A stretch of 64,000 nt of DNA from Ursus arctos (Eukaryota; Chordata; Mammalia; Carnivora; Ursidae): the NCBI RefSeq assembly GCF_023065955.2, contig NW_026622897.1, positions 7,693,001 to 7,757,000 of the forward strand. Direction: 5' to 3'. Position numbers and translations under genes: made by a program. Below are positions 1 to 10,618 of this stretch, one piece after another (position 1 is the stretch's first letter; each line of letters starts with the position of its first letter). The notes beneath the pieces are model-generated. The model saw only the letters and a list, made by a program, of their open reading frames with translations, was not told where the DNA came from and did no database searches.

Positions 1-59
1 GTTAAACAAGTACTTAGTGGGAAATTTCTCATTTGGAATACATTTGCTGGCAAACAAGG

Positions 60-260
60 AAGACTGAAAACAAATCCTAAGAATTCAACTCAAGAATCTG
101 GAAGAAGGAGCAATAAGTACACACCCCAAAGGGCCAACCAAAAAAGGAAACAGTAAAGATAGGAGGGAGAAATCAGTGAAAGAACAAAAGAGAAGTAGAA
201 AAAACTAACTGCTAAAAACTGGTTCTCTGAAGAAATGTGTGACAGAAACAAACCATTGGT
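60..260 (+). mobile_element. Fossil L1 ORF2 fragment
   Basis: A decayed sense-strand piece of LINE-1 ORF2, upstream of the reverse transcriptase core. The clearest match is the stretch around 210-250 (aaaaactggttctctgaaga), which corresponds to the conserved 'K-x-W-F' segment of ORF2. It has many stops and indels and cannot be translated. It is probably the same old insertion as the L1 sequence starting near 905, separated by an AT-rich block and a 7SK copy. Subfamily not determined. Confidence 0.5.
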
Positions 261-359
261 AGAGAGGGTGGGACTGTATCCTGGAGGAGCCCAGAAAGGA
301 AGAGGGGGCCCTCAGTGCATAGAGAAATAAATACAGAATGAAAAGGAGTAGTAACTATA

Positions 360-660
360 AATAATATATGTAATAGCTTTTAGCTTTCAGTTATACGTGA
401 TGTAGTATATTATTACACATGCCTTTCTATTATATATTGTACTTATGTATTGTAATTGAATGTGTATATAGAAGCATATAGTATCTTATGTGATACAGTG
501 TATTTTTACTTTGTATGTACTATGTATCGTATATCGTGTATATATGTAGTATTTCATATAGTGTTGTGTATATATGTCACATACTATTCCCTAATTCATA
601 AATTTATATATTATATACTGTACAAGTACCCAAACAAATTATTACATTATGGAAAAGAGA
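360..660. repeat. AT-rich low-complexity block
   Basis: About 300 bp dominated by TA, TG and TATA steps, such as repeated 'gtatatatgtag' style words. There is no regular unit. A short open frame runs through it only because the composition avoids stops in that phase; it is not a gene. The block lies between two pieces of old L1 and directly upstream of the 7SK copy. Confidence 0.6.
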
Positions 661-669
661 AGAACAGCT

Positions 670-895
670 GGATGTGGGGTCACTCTGGAGGCAACATCTG
701 TCACCCTATCGATCGCCAGGGTTGATTCTGCTGATCTGGCTGGCTAGGCAGCTGTCCCCTCCCTCTTGCTGGAGCAGAAGCTCCAGGAGGATGATCGTTC
801 TTCGGTCAAGGGTATATGAGTAGCTGCGCTCCCCCACTAGCACCTCCAAACAAGCTCTCAGGGACAGCTGCAACAGGACGTAAGGGAGTAACAGT
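670..895 (+). pseudogene. RN7SK: 7SK small nuclear RNA retropseudogene, incomplete
   Basis: 7SK is the abundant RNA polymerase III transcript that holds P-TEFb inactive with HEXIM and LARP7. This copy begins with the 7SK 5' end (ggatgtg at 670) and keeps the signature pieces in order: 'catctgtcaccc', 'gatcgccagggttgatt', 'gatctggctggctaggc', 'tcttcggtcaagggtata', 'gagtagctgcgctccc' and 'cctccaaacaagctctca'. About 70 bases are missing or scrambled in the middle (near 768-805), and the last third, including the 3' hairpin and terminal U run, is absent or unrecognisable after about 890. Loss of the 3' domain and the surrounding L1 and AT-rich DNA, with no recognisable proximal-sequence-element/TATA promoter, mark it as a dead copy. 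7SK-derived pseudogenes are common in mammals. The identification rests on remembered sequence but is strong. Confidence 0.9.
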
Positions 896-904
896 CACAC
901 AGGA

Positions 905-2240
905 ACTCATTAGACTACATGCATAAAAAGAAAAATATAAAATGGTCAAAATTGGTTCAAAAACAAATTAAAAACCCAAATAAATAATTTAAAAAGTGAA
1001 ATGGCAGTAAGGTTCTGCACACCACAAAAGTCTCAAGCTTCAAGATAATTTTATAGATAAGTTGTATCACGTATTCAAAGAACATATCCTTATTTTATAC
1101 GTCATTAAAAAATGTAGAAAAGCAAGAAACATTGTTCAGCGCTTTTTATGAGACTAGTTTAACCTTGATTCCCAAAGTAGGTAAGAACAGGTCACAGAAG
1201 GCAAATTACAGGGCTACGCAGGAACATTGGTAAAAGATCCTAAATAAAAATATTTGCTAAGCAAACCCAAAAGTATTAAAAATACTACCCTATGCCTACG
1301 TGGGTTTTATTCCAGAAGGCCAAGGTTGGTTTAACCTCAGAAATATGTCAGTATAATCCACCATATGAATAAACTAAAGGACATAAATCATAGGGTTATC
1401 TCACTGGTACAGAAAAAATAATTTGATAAAATTGAATAACTATATATAATTTTAAAACACTTCTCAAAAAACTAGGAATAACAAAAGGAAATTTCCTTAA
1501 CTTAATAAAAATCAAGTACCAAAAACCTAAAGCAAACATCATTCTTAGCAGAAAAATTTTTTAAAGTTTCCATTAAGATTGGAAACAAACCAAGGATGCT
1601 TACCACTGTTTTCCAAAGTCCTGGTTAGTCAGTTACCTATAAGACAACAAAAAAAGCTAAGATATGAAGAGTGTAAAAAAAAAAAAAAAAAAAAACCCAC
1701 ACACACCTAAAACTCTCATCATATGCAGAAAATATAATCATCTAACCAGAAAAGCCAACAGAATCAACAGGTAAACAAAAAGAAGTGATGTGAGACGTTA
1801 GCTTTATTGCAGGATAGATCAACTTAAAAAATTCAGTAGAATTCCTCTACACCAATAATACTCAGTTAGGAAATATTATACCACTTACAAGTGCAACAAA
1901 ACCTATATCATATTTAGGATTTCACCTAACAAAGAATACACAGGACCTCCACAGGAAAAAAAAAAAAAAAGGTGTGATGATATGAAGACAAATAAAACCA
2001 TATCCCTTCCTTGTACAATATACAGAGCTAGACTCTGGATCAAACGATAAGCAAAAGAGGAAAATATAGGAGAACTCTTCTGTGACCTAGTGGTGTAGAG
2101 TCTTATCAAATAAGACTCCAAAATTAGAAGTCATGAGGCAAAAAAAAAAAAAAAAAAGTTGTTGGATTTCACCATGACAAAACTAACAAGATGTTGAGCC
2201 CTGAGTAAGTCAGAGGCACTTGGAAACATCACGTCTCTAG
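905..2240 (+). mobile_element. Fossil L1: ORF2 reverse transcriptase region to 3' part
   Basis: Sense-strand remains of ORF2. Recognisable sections include the stretch equivalent to 'FNKIQHPF / TLNKLGIEGNFLNLI' (about 1130-1230), the 'gggttttattccagaa' and 'aaactaaaggacataaatca' sections (1300-1390), and the 'ctctacaccaataat' plus 'tatatcatatttaggat' sections (1845-1920) after the catalytic FADD region. Frameshifts and stops are frequent. Three long A runs (about 1675-1694, 1958-1970 and 2141-2157) interrupt it; they look like later homopolymer growth. It belongs to an old (L1M-like) generation. Confidence 0.75.
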
Positions 2241-2269
2241 TGCATATTCATAATAACTCACGAGTCCTT

Positions 2270-2510
2270 AGAAAATGGCTAAGATGTGGGGCGCCTGGGT
2301 GGCACAGCGGTTAAGCATCTGCCTTTGGCTCAGGGTGTGATCCCGGCGTTCTGGGATCGAGCCCCACATCAGGCTCCTCTGCTGGGAGCCTGCTTCTTCC
2401 TCTCCCACTCCCCCTGCTGTGTTCCCTCTCTCGCTGGCTGTCTCTCTCTGTCAAATAAATAAATAAAATCTAAAAAAAAAAAGAAAGAAAAAGAAAATGG
2501 CTAAGATGTG
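2270..2510 (+). mobile_element. SINEC (tRNA-derived carnivore SINE) with perfect target duplication
   Basis: The body at 2289-2491 starts 'gggcgcctgggtggcaca', carries the tRNA-like internal promoter (A box near 'cagcggttaagc', B-box region near 'gggatcgagccc'), then a pyrimidine-rich stretch and the 'aaataaataaataaaatct' tail with an A/GAAA run. It is flanked by an exact 19-bp target duplication, agaaaatggctaagatgtg, at 2270-2288 and 2492-2510. The 'cacagcggttaagc ... ggctcctctgctgggagcctg' version of the family is the style I associate with bears and pinnipeds. The perfect duplication and intact tail suggest a fairly recent insertion. Confidence 0.95.
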
Positions 2511-2524
2511 CCTTCATGGGGTTC

Positions 2525-2622
2525 GGGGTCATACGTGTCTTGCTCCTCATAGCTTGGGGACCTCTCACGGCACCTGGCACATCATAAGTGCTTAATAAAT
2601 ATTTACTGAATAAATATGTTTT
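2525..2622 (+). mobile_element. L2 LINE 3' end fossil
   Basis: Matches the end of the mammalian L2 (CR1-like) LINE: a 'cacctggcacat..taagtgcttaataaatatttactgaataaat' type ending, at 2569-2614. MIR elements share a related tail, so MIR is the alternative. Confidence 0.6.
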
Positions 2623-3829
2623 ATTTTATTCCCTATTCTACACAGTAAGACAAAGAAATACGTAATCTGACTTACAAATATTTCTTTAAAAATCCTAAAA
2701 ATTTTAAGCTTCAGTAATATAAAAAATATCTGGTTATTTAGAAAATGTACTTATGCAAAATACTTCGTTTTCTAACTATGGTGGCTAAATAAGTAACTAC
2801 TTACTTCATCCTTATTTTTACTTATTGTTTGTGGCACTTGGGTCAGTTTTCAGTGTCAGTTTGAATCTTGTGTTTTAGAGTTGTACCCAATGTGAGTTGA
2901 AGTTTGCAAATTAAGTTTCATAAGACATTATTGAGTAAATATTTTTCTGAAGCCCAATGATATTATATAATCTGAATTCCTAATTCCTGCTACTTTGACA
3001 GGCCAAAGAGGCAGAAGTGAGAAGAGTAATTCATGACTGACTTATGTCTTAGCTTCCCTTCTTATGATTTCACCCCTCCTTGAAACATCCCTCTCTTACT
3101 CTTGACAAGAAGAAAAGCATAATATTCTTACAGTTAAATAGACACAAATATCGGACCTAGAGTCTGTATAGAATCCTTCTGATTTACTGGCTGTGATATT
3201 TTTCTGCTGCCACAGGGTGTGGAACCAACCGCTGGCAGACCGTAGGAACCGGGCAGCTATCTGTGAATCCAGAGAGAGAAATGGGGGTCACAAATCAAGC
3301 CTTCAAAGAGCAAAGCCGATTTCAACGACTGAAGGTAATTTCCGTTCTCTAAAGAGGAAGAAATAGGATTTGACAAATACTCCCCAAATATTGCTACAGA
3401 AATGTAAAGCCTCAGAGTGAAGCTACTTCAGACTCATTTCCTTACCTCCAATCATGCATGTTCTTTTTGGTTTTCATACTCTTAAGTACTCTGTTGCCTA
3501 GAGAGGTTGGCATGATGCCTGTAGGGCGATGTTTCACAACTAGTGCTCACTGATTTCAGGTTCTGCACATAGTGGCTTTGGTCATAAGCCAAAGGTAAGG
3601 TTTTGTGTGTACACCCTATGGGATAAAACACTTTTCCAGACAATATTGCTTAAAAGAAGTTACACTGACTTTGCTAATTCCTGGATGACCCTGCCTACCA
3701 TCTTGTGTCTTAAAATTCCAGGGCTGTAGCTGGCACTGCCGAGCCTCTAGCTGAAATTCATTTTCTAACAACCATGGCTTAATATCTTCCTATAGCCAAA
3801 ATGGATGGTTCATTGCCGAACACATTTAT
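2623..3829. other. Unassigned stretch
   Basis: AT-rich to about 3000, then ordinary composition. I see no repeat I can name, no exon with recognisable protein motifs and no simple repeat of note. Confidence 0.5.
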
Positions 3830-4310
3830 AAAAACTCTTTTGGTTATAAATGATAGAAATCCACCTTCAACTAGTTTGAGCAAGAGATTGGGGTTATTGT
3901 CTCTGACTCCAAGAAAGATTGAGACAAGAGAAGAACTTGGAAATAGCAGATACTGAGCTGTTTTCTGGGACTATTGAAACTAGCAACCCAAATGACACCC
4001 CACCTACCCCTTCCCTGCACTCCTCATCTTTCAACTAACTTTTCTCTCTCACTAACAATGGCTCTCTTCCACATAATGGGAAACATGGGTACCGAAATCT
4101 CCTAGGTACTTTTTATAACTGCTAGCACAATATAAGGACCAACACTCTCAGTTCCAGTCAAAATCTGAAAAAAAAAAAAAAAATACTGGCTCAGTTTGGG
4201 TCAGATGCTCACTCACAGGGGTAAGGTCATGTGAGAACAAAGCAGGTCTTACAACAGCCATATAAATAGGGATACAGAGCAGAAAATATCACAGTTGTTC
4301 ACTTCACAGA
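3830..4310. repeat. Probable old interspersed repeat, family not named
   Basis: The segment starting 'ggttataaatgatagaaatccacc..caactagtttgagcaa' and ending around 'gctcagtttgggtcagatgctcac' resembles a dispersed mammalian repeat with the order 'taacagaaacccaactcaaactggcttaa ... ttggctcagcctgggtcacatgc'. It contains an A run at 4169-4184. I cannot assign it to a family with confidence. Confidence 0.35.
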
Positions 4311-4873
4311 GCATCAATAGTAAATGTATTAGGATAAAATAAGGGTAATCTGGCTTTCTATGAACCTTACTGAATATCACAAAATATTTTAGTTCAACTC
4401 AAGAAAAACCCAGTAGATCTAGAAAAGCTGTAGAGAAAGATAGCAAATAACAGATTATTTTAAGACAAAAAGCATTGCTTCAGCTAGAGGGTCATTTCAC
4501 AATAGCAAAAGGTTTTCTTTAATAGGAAGAAATAAAGATTCTCAATATATATATAGTTCCTAATTTGATTTGAAAACATATAAAGCAAAAGTGACACATG
4601 GAAAAGTAGACACGTCTACATATTTAAAAATATCTTCCTGAAATATGTCAGTTCTGTCCAGATTACCTAACTCACCACTGCCAGAAGCAAACATTTCACA
4701 TGAGATTTCTTAAGAGCTTAGGCTTCTGCAGTTGGTAGATAATGACAGGGAAGTCCCGTCTCTGGCACAGAGGGATGAGGTATAGCTTGCAACATGTCAA
4801 GAGTACTTAGTTTTTGATCCAGAGTAACTATCACTAATCCTACTACTGGATATCATCTAGTGACTGGGTGGTT
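4311..4873. other. Unassigned stretch before the L1
   Basis: AT-rich DNA with a short TATA run near 4544-4555. No recognisable repeat or gene. Confidence 0.5.
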
Positions 4874-4889
4874 AAAAGGCGACGTGCCA

Positions 4890-4972
4890 CCTTTTATCCC
4901 TTTTTGTTGTCTGATTGCTGTTGCAAGGACTTCTAGTACTATGTTGAATAATAGTGGCGAGAGTGGGCATCC
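4890..4972 (-). mobile_element. Inverted 5' segment of the L1
   Basis: Read on the minus strand this gives [20 protein letters not shown] and then a few more residues, the conserved ORF2 stretch just before the catalytic FADD motif. The next residues of the same protein (IQTGKEEVK) begin the sense part, so the breakpoint lies between two adjacent codons' worth of template. Confidence 0.9.
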
Positions 4973-6662
4973 AAACCGGCAAAGAAGAAGTCAAAATGTT
5001 TCTCTTCGCAGATGACATGATACTCTATATGGAAAACCCAAAAGAATCCACTCCCAAACTATTAGAAGTTATAGAGCAATTCAGTAATGTGGCGGGATAC
5101 AAAATCAATGCTCAGAAATCAGTTGCATTTCTATACACGAATAATGAGACTGAAGAAAGAGAAATTAGGGAATCCATCCCATTTATGATAGCACCAAAAA
5201 CCATATGTTACCTTGGAATTAACTTAACCGAGATGTAAAGGACCTATATTCTAGAAACTATAAATCACTCTTGAAAGACATTGAGGAAGACACAAAAAGA
5301 TGGAAAAATATTCCATGCTCATAGATCAGAAGAATTAACATAGTTAAAATGTCCATGCTACCCAGAGCAATCTACACTTTCAGTGCTATCCCAATCAAAA
5401 TACCGATGACATTTTTCAAAGAACTGGAACAAATAGTCCTTAAATTTGTATGGAACCAGAAAAGGCCCCGAATCTCCAAGGAACTGTTGAAAAGGAAAAA
5501 CAAAGCTGGGGGCATCACAATGCCAGATTTCGAGCTGTACTGCAAAGCTGTGATCACAAAGACAGCATGGTACTGGCATAAAAACAGACACATAGACCAA
5601 TGGAACAGAATAGAGAACCCAGAAATGAACCCTCGGCTCTTTGGGCAACTAATCTTTGATAAAGCAGGAAAAAACATCCGGTGGAAAAAAGACAGTCTCT
5701 TCAATAAATGGTGCTGGGAAAATTGGACAGCTACATGCAAAAGAATGAAACTTGACCACTCTCTCACACCATACACAAAGATAAACTCCAAATGGATGAA
5801 AGACCTTGATGTGAGACAGGAATCCATCAAAATCCTAGAGGAGAACATAGGCAGCAACCTCTACGATATTGGCCAAAGCAACCTTTTTCATGACACATCT
5901 CCAAAGGCAAGAGAAACAAAAGATCAAATGGACTTGTGGGATTTCATCAAGATAAAAAGCTTCTGCACAGCCAAGGAAACAGTCAAAAAAACTAAGAGGC
6001 AGCCCATGGAATGGGAGAAGATATTTGCAAATGATGCTACAGATAAAAGACTGGTATCCAAGATCTACAAAGAACTTCTCAAACTCAATATGTGAGAAAC
6101 AAATAAACAAATCATAAAATGGGCAGAAGATATGAACAGACACTTTTCCAATGATGACATACAAATGGCTAACAGACACATGAAAAAATGTTCAAAATCA
6201 TTAGCCATCAGGGAAATTCAAATCAAAACCACACTAAGATACCACCTTACGCCAGTTAGAATGGCAAAAATTGACAAGGCAAGAAACAACAATTGCTGGA
6301 GAGGATGTGGAGAAAGGGGATCCCTCCTACATTGTTGGTGGGAATGCAAGTTGGTACAGCCACTCTGGAAAACAGTGTGGAGGTCCCTTAAAAAGTTAAA
6401 AATTGAGCTATGCTATGACCCAGCCATTGCACTACTGGGTATTTACCCCAAAGATACAGATGTAGTGAAGAGAAGGGCCATATGCACCCCAATGTTCATA
6501 GCAGCATTGTCCACAATAGCTAAATCGTGGAAGGAACCGAGATGCCCTTCAAGAGATGACTGGATTAAGAAGCTGTGGTCCATATATACAATGGAATATT
6601 ACTCAGCTATCAGAACGAATTCTCAACATTTGCTGCAACATGGACGGCACTGGAGGAGATAA
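4967..6662 (+). pseudogene. L1 ORF2 C-terminal half, disabled
   Basis: ORF2 encodes the L1 endonuclease and reverse transcriptase; only the region from the catalytic FLFADDM motif (about 4996-5016) onward is present in sense. The frame is lost between 5238 and 5349, then stays open in one phase from 5349 to 6662 except for a single TGA at 6093-6095. The later part retains the post-RT '[11 protein letters not shown]' section (5549-5590) and the cysteine-bearing C-terminal region with '[16 protein letters not shown]' (6295-6350). Lacking the endonuclease domain and the start, it cannot make a working protein. The damage is light compared with the other L1s here, so it is among the younger copies. 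Confidence 0.9.
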
Positions 6663-7030
6663 TGCTAAGTGAAATAAGTCAAGCAGAGAAAGACAATTAT
6701 CATATGATTTCTCTCATCTATGGAACATAAGAACTAGAATGATCAGTAGGGGAAGAAAGGGATAAAGAAAGGGGGGGTAATCAGAAGGGGGAATGAAGCA
6801 TGAGAGACTATGGACTCTGAGAAACAAACCGAGGGCTTCAGAGGGGAGGGGGTGGGGGAATGGGATAGACTGATGATGGGTAGTAAGGAGGGCACGTATT
6901 GCATGGTGCACTGGGTGTTATACGCAACTAATGAATCATCGAACTTTACATCAGAAACCAGGGATGCACTGTATGGTGACTAACATAATATAATTAAAAA
7001 ACATAAAAAAAAAAAAAAGTCAACGTGGCA

Positions 7031-7749
7031 AAGAGATCTCTGCCTCACTTTTCTGAGATAAAACGAATCCAAGCAGTTGTATGGCCTGTGCAAAACCATA
7101 GCTTCTTATGAAAATGTTGGTCACAGAAACACAAATCTGGCCCCACAGACCTGACAGAGTTTTCAAAAGTTGAGAGAAAGCAAGTCATTTCTATTTCTTG
7201 AGGATTTAATATTTTTTAAACACGAATGGCAAAAAAATAGAAAATTTGTGGAATATTACTTTAAATATTATATTTAACAAATCAGCACATTTAACACATG
7301 ATTAAGACGATACCTAAAACTGTAGAGTGGTGGATCTTGGCAAATGTGAGGTCCAGGCTGAATGCCCCCTAATGACTCCTCACCTAAGGAGAGGGACTAC
7401 TCCCCTCCCCAGAACTACTTTGATTTAAAGTCCACAGACCTAATGCATTTGTCTTGGGAATTAAGTGTACTGGGATCATATCTTGCTTAGATTAAGATCC
7501 ACATCATTTTCTTAAAATGTTAAATCCTTTGTCTAATATCAGATAATTCCCCACAAAAAACTAAGTGGAATGATTACTGAGGGGTAGCTTCCTAATCAAA
7601 ATACTTTCTGAAACATTAAATTTGAACCTATAGTGAAACTTCCCTGGGACCATGCCAAATTTGCATATTCATAATGCTAAAAGGGGATAGAATTAGCAGG
7701 CAATAAAGAAAGATAATTAGTAGAGACCAAGGAACCAGCTTTGATGGTC
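7031..7749. other. Unassigned stretch
   Basis: Ordinary AT-leaning DNA. No repeat or exon that I can support. Confidence 0.5.
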
Positions 7750-7895
7750 AAAATGCATTTTTATTTAAAATGTTTCGCAGATGAAGAAATTAGCTTTGAG
7801 AAGATGGCATCCATCCACATCCCCACAGCTAATAAAACGTAGGGTGCACATATACTCATGTCTGTCCTATTCCAAGACCCACACTAATAGGTATT
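7750..7895 (-). mobile_element. MIR fossil
   Basis: Follows the reverse of the MIR SINE core: 'cagatgaagaaattagctttgag..', then 'cacagctaataaaacg', then 'tgtctgtcctattccaagac', matching the usual 'cagatgaggaaactgag ... cacagctagtaagtgg ... ctgtctgactccaaag' order. Confidence 0.7.
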
Positions 7896-7929
7896 AGCGT
7901 AGAAAATATTTTGCTGGATTCAAATACGT

Positions 7930-8125
7930 TTACTAAACTCATTTATTCATTTCATTCTTTTGTTCCTATAATCTTACATTTAATCTTTATGAGCACCTAA
8001 CAATAAAGGCATTATGCTAGGTCTAGAGAAACAGCAAGGAAAACAAAGAAATCATTGTCCTCATAAACATACAATCTAATGAAGAAGACCTAATAAATGT
8101 AAAAAAAATTAATATATTTGGGCAA
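7930..8125 (-). mobile_element. L2 LINE fossil, 3' end
   Basis: Minus-strand L2 pattern: 'atttattcattt', 'gagcacctaacaataaaggcattatgctagg', 'aacagcaaggaaaacaa' and 'cctcataaacatacaatcta', equivalent to the consensus 'attgagcacctactatgtgccagg ... gtgaacaaaaca ... ctcatggagcttacattcta'. Confidence 0.65.
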
Positions 8126-9062
8126 ACAAGACTTGAAGGGGGTTTGTTCAGATGAGCACTACATACTGTAAGAAAATAAGTGTTTCAAGCAATAGAAGCT
8201 AAACAAATGTGAGTGTTTGAAACAATAGTAGGAAAGTCAGGGTTGGCCTGGTTCTTAAAATAATCTTGTATGCATAATTTTGTAAATGATTTCATCCCAC
8301 TTCATTGAGTAGAGGGATAGATGGGTAGGTAGATAGATGATAGATACACCGCACACAGATGGTGGACAGATGGACGGTGATAGGTAAATCCATGATAGAA
8401 GATTGGGGATAGGGGTGGTGAAAGAAGAAAACCCTTCACTCAGAAGAAGCAAGAATCCTAACTTTGGACCACATTCCTCCTGAAATGCCCTAAATTTTGC
8501 TTTCAAAGTATTCGCAGAAACCATTCCTACTTTGTCTGAGAGTGTGTTAGTCCTCAGGGAGCCTCGCTTACTTTCCTGCCTATGCGTTCTTAATCCGTGC
8601 CATTCTAAGCAGCAGTCAGGCCGCTGCCAAAGCTCGGGTGTGCCAACAGCATCAAGAACCATGGAGAACACAGCTGCTGCTTGTTTTCTGTTTATTTTCG
8701 GTGTCCTCTGCTTAAGCTTTGCCATGAGTGCAGACTGACCTTCTGACCATTGGTCTTAGTAAGTGAAATTGAGTATTTTATAAGCAGTCAAATGGGATCC
8801 ATCATCCCTTAACACACACCACACTCCTTACACACGAGGGGTGAGGGTGCACCATGACAGACAGATGGCGCAGCTGGGCTAAGCACAGCCCACTCACCTC
8901 TGAGGGGTGTTTCCTTCGCAGGGCAGAAACCTTGACCCAAACAGACCCACGATTCTCTTCACCCTCTAACACCTAAGAAGAATATACATCCAAGAAATGG
9001 ATCTCTTATATCCCCAGACTTCTTGATCTTGATTATTTTTTAAATTAAAAGAAACTTCATTT
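8126..9062. other. Unassigned stretch
   Basis: Contains an irregular GATA/GATG tract (listed separately). Both strands have open frames of about 70-155 codons around 8255-8738, but they overlap each other, have no known motif and lack splice or promoter support, so they are not called. Confidence 0.45.
8305..8390. repeat. Irregular GATA/GATG microsatellite
   Basis: Degenerate run of 'gatagatg', 'ggtaggtagatagatgatagata' type words followed by 'gatggtggacagatggacgg'. Interruptions are frequent, so it is probably stable. Confidence 0.65.
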
Positions 9063-9192
9063 GGGGGCACCTGGGTGGCTCAGTCCCTTAAGCATCTGAC
9101 TCTTGATTTCAGCTCAGGTCGTGATCTGTGTCGTGAGATGGAGCCCAAGAGAGATCTCTCTGCCCCTCTGCCCCTCTCCCCCTCTCTCTCTC

Positions 9193-9221
<29 letters not shown>
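9063..9221 (+). mobile_element. SINEC element with long A tail
   Basis: Starts 'ggggcacctgggtggctcag', followed by 'cccttaagcatctgactcttgatttcagctcagg' and a CT-rich section, ending in 29 A (9193-9221). The middle is shorter than in the other copies, with loss of the 'gggctccctgctcag' section. I could not define a convincing target duplication. Confidence 0.9.
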
Positions 9222-9226
<5 letters not shown>

Positions 9227-9789
9227 TTCTTCTTGAATCCCCTTGTAAATCCTTTCAGTAACACTCGCCAAGCTCCTACTGTGTTCACGTCGCTTGTGAA
9301 GCATTGGGGAATCAGAAATCAGTGAGGCTCTTACCTGGAGAACCTCATGAACCAGCTCTTGGTTCTTGGGTGAGCTCAGGCAGAAAGACATGTCTCTTCA
9401 CCCAGTATTTCGTAACAGCCCTATCCTTCTAAGCAGAATTGTTTATTTAACTTTCTTGTATAGCTGCATACTCTAGGTCTCTAGTTCTGTCCAAGCTTAG
9501 GTTTCTAGAATTCACATGAATTTTCATAGTTTTACATTTCCATAGCTTCCCAAATGGAACTATCGTGTATGAAATGAAAACATAAGAAGCACCCAGAAAA
9601 ACAACAGGTCACATCTTTGAAATATATAAGAAAGTGAAATAGCAGTAGGGGAAAATGGTCTCTTTAATGTCAATTATGTTATCTCAGCTCTATCTTAAAT
9701 AAATGGAAGTGGGAACTGGGGAGTAAATTTGGCTTTCCAGAAACAGATGTTCCTCTCAGGCGGTACTAGAGTTTGACACTGTTTCCTAA
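9222..9789. other. Unassigned stretch
   Basis: Mixed composition, no nameable repeat. A minus-strand open frame into the SINE tail is a by-product of the A run. Confidence 0.5.
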
Positions 9790-9925
9790 TGTACCAAACA
9801 CTGACATCTAATTACCTTATGAAGCCAGCCCTTCTTGACGACTCTGTGCCAGCCGCTGGCGATACCTAGATAAATGTGACGCAGTTTCCATTCTCCAAGA
9901 ACTTTGCTTATCAGAGTGAATCCTA
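9790..9925 (-). mobile_element. Probable L2 fossil
   Basis: The section 'ctgtgccagccgctggcgatacctagataaatgtgacgcag' followed by 'cattctccaagaactttgc' parallels the L2 antisense order 'tgtgccaggcactgt..gggatacagcagtgaacaa..ccctcatggagcttac'. Highly diverged. Confidence 0.4.
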
Positions 9926-10419
9926 TGGCTTCCTCAGAGTTGGTACGGCCACTATTTAAAAATGTATCTCCCCACGGGACATTATTGGGATGGTGATGCA
10001 TCTCTGCCTCAAGCCAAAGAACAAAACTCAGGAGATGACAGAGATCTGGGGTAGTCCTCAGCAGGCCGGTGAGAGTGTCGCACGGCGGGCTCTGATGGAG
10101 TCCGTAGGGAATGTGTAGCCTGCTGCTTAATCCGGAACCAAGCACAGGTTGCAAACACTTAAAGAAGAAACACTTACGAGTGGTTCTAAAGGAGAGTGAT
10201 GAACACAATGTGACTTTGAGGGTACTGACGAGGCGTGGGGAGCGATGGGTCATACTGCCCTCACAAGATGTCAGGACACCCAGACCTGCCCACCTAACAC
10301 ACCTCCCCTGTAGAGCCCAGAGACCAGAGGGGAATCACTCCATTCCATCAGCGCCGTGTGCGTAATATTTAACAAGCTTCCCACCATCCTCAAAAAACCC
10401 TTGTCAGAGAAACCTGTGG
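9926..10419. other. Unassigned stretch
   Basis: Somewhat richer in CpG than its neighbours around 10070-10250. Open frames of 80-155 codons exist on both strands but conflict with each other and show no family motif. Confidence 0.45.
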
Positions 10420-10618
10420 TGTAAGGAGTAGTGGAAAAGAGCACTGGTAGTACGCTGTCTGTCCCAAATACTTGGATCCATTCCTTAAGCTTCTCGGTCC
10501 ACAGTTTCATAACCTATGAAATGGGGATAATTTAGTTTGGATCGAATTACATAATGAGTGTCGAACACCTAGATGATGGACGTAGCGCACACTGCCTGGA
10601 TCAATAAATGTTGGCTTC
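10420..10618 (+). mobile_element. MIR SINE fossil
   Basis: Sense MIR from 'ggtgtaaggagtagtggaaaagagcac' through 'cagtttcataacctatgaaatggggataat' to 'gcctggatcaataaatgttgg', in the order of the MIR consensus (tRNA-like head, core, CR1-like tail). Almost full length. Confidence 0.8.

Larger units (their letters stand above)
4890..7014 (+). mobile_element. 5'-truncated, 5'-inverted L1 of carnivore type
   Basis: One insertion in two parts. Positions 4890-4972 are antisense ORF2 sequence; from about 4967 the element runs in sense through the ORF2 end, a G-rich 3' UTR (6663-6990) and a short A tail ending at 7014. The antisense part encodes, when read on the minus strand, the ORF2 stretch lying just upstream of where the sense part begins, so no L1 sequence is lost at the joint. 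The joint falls in a shared 'ggcatcc' (4966-4972). Flanks at 4874-4889 (aaaaggcgacgtgcca) and 7015-7030 (aaaagtcaacgtggca) agree at 13 of 16 positions, as an aged target duplication would. This is the pattern explained by twin priming during target-primed reverse transcription. Confidence 0.9.

Noticed and set aside
5349..6662. Long open frame suggesting an active reverse transcriptase
   Set aside because: It is the C-terminal half of L1 ORF2 with a frameshift upstream, an internal TGA and no endonuclease or start; the element is truncated and inverted.
8255..8738. Overlapping frames on both strands, one beginning like a short secreted peptide (MENTAAACFLFIFGVLC at about 8661)
   Set aside because: No homology recognised, no promoter, splice or polyadenylation support, and the two strands conflict.
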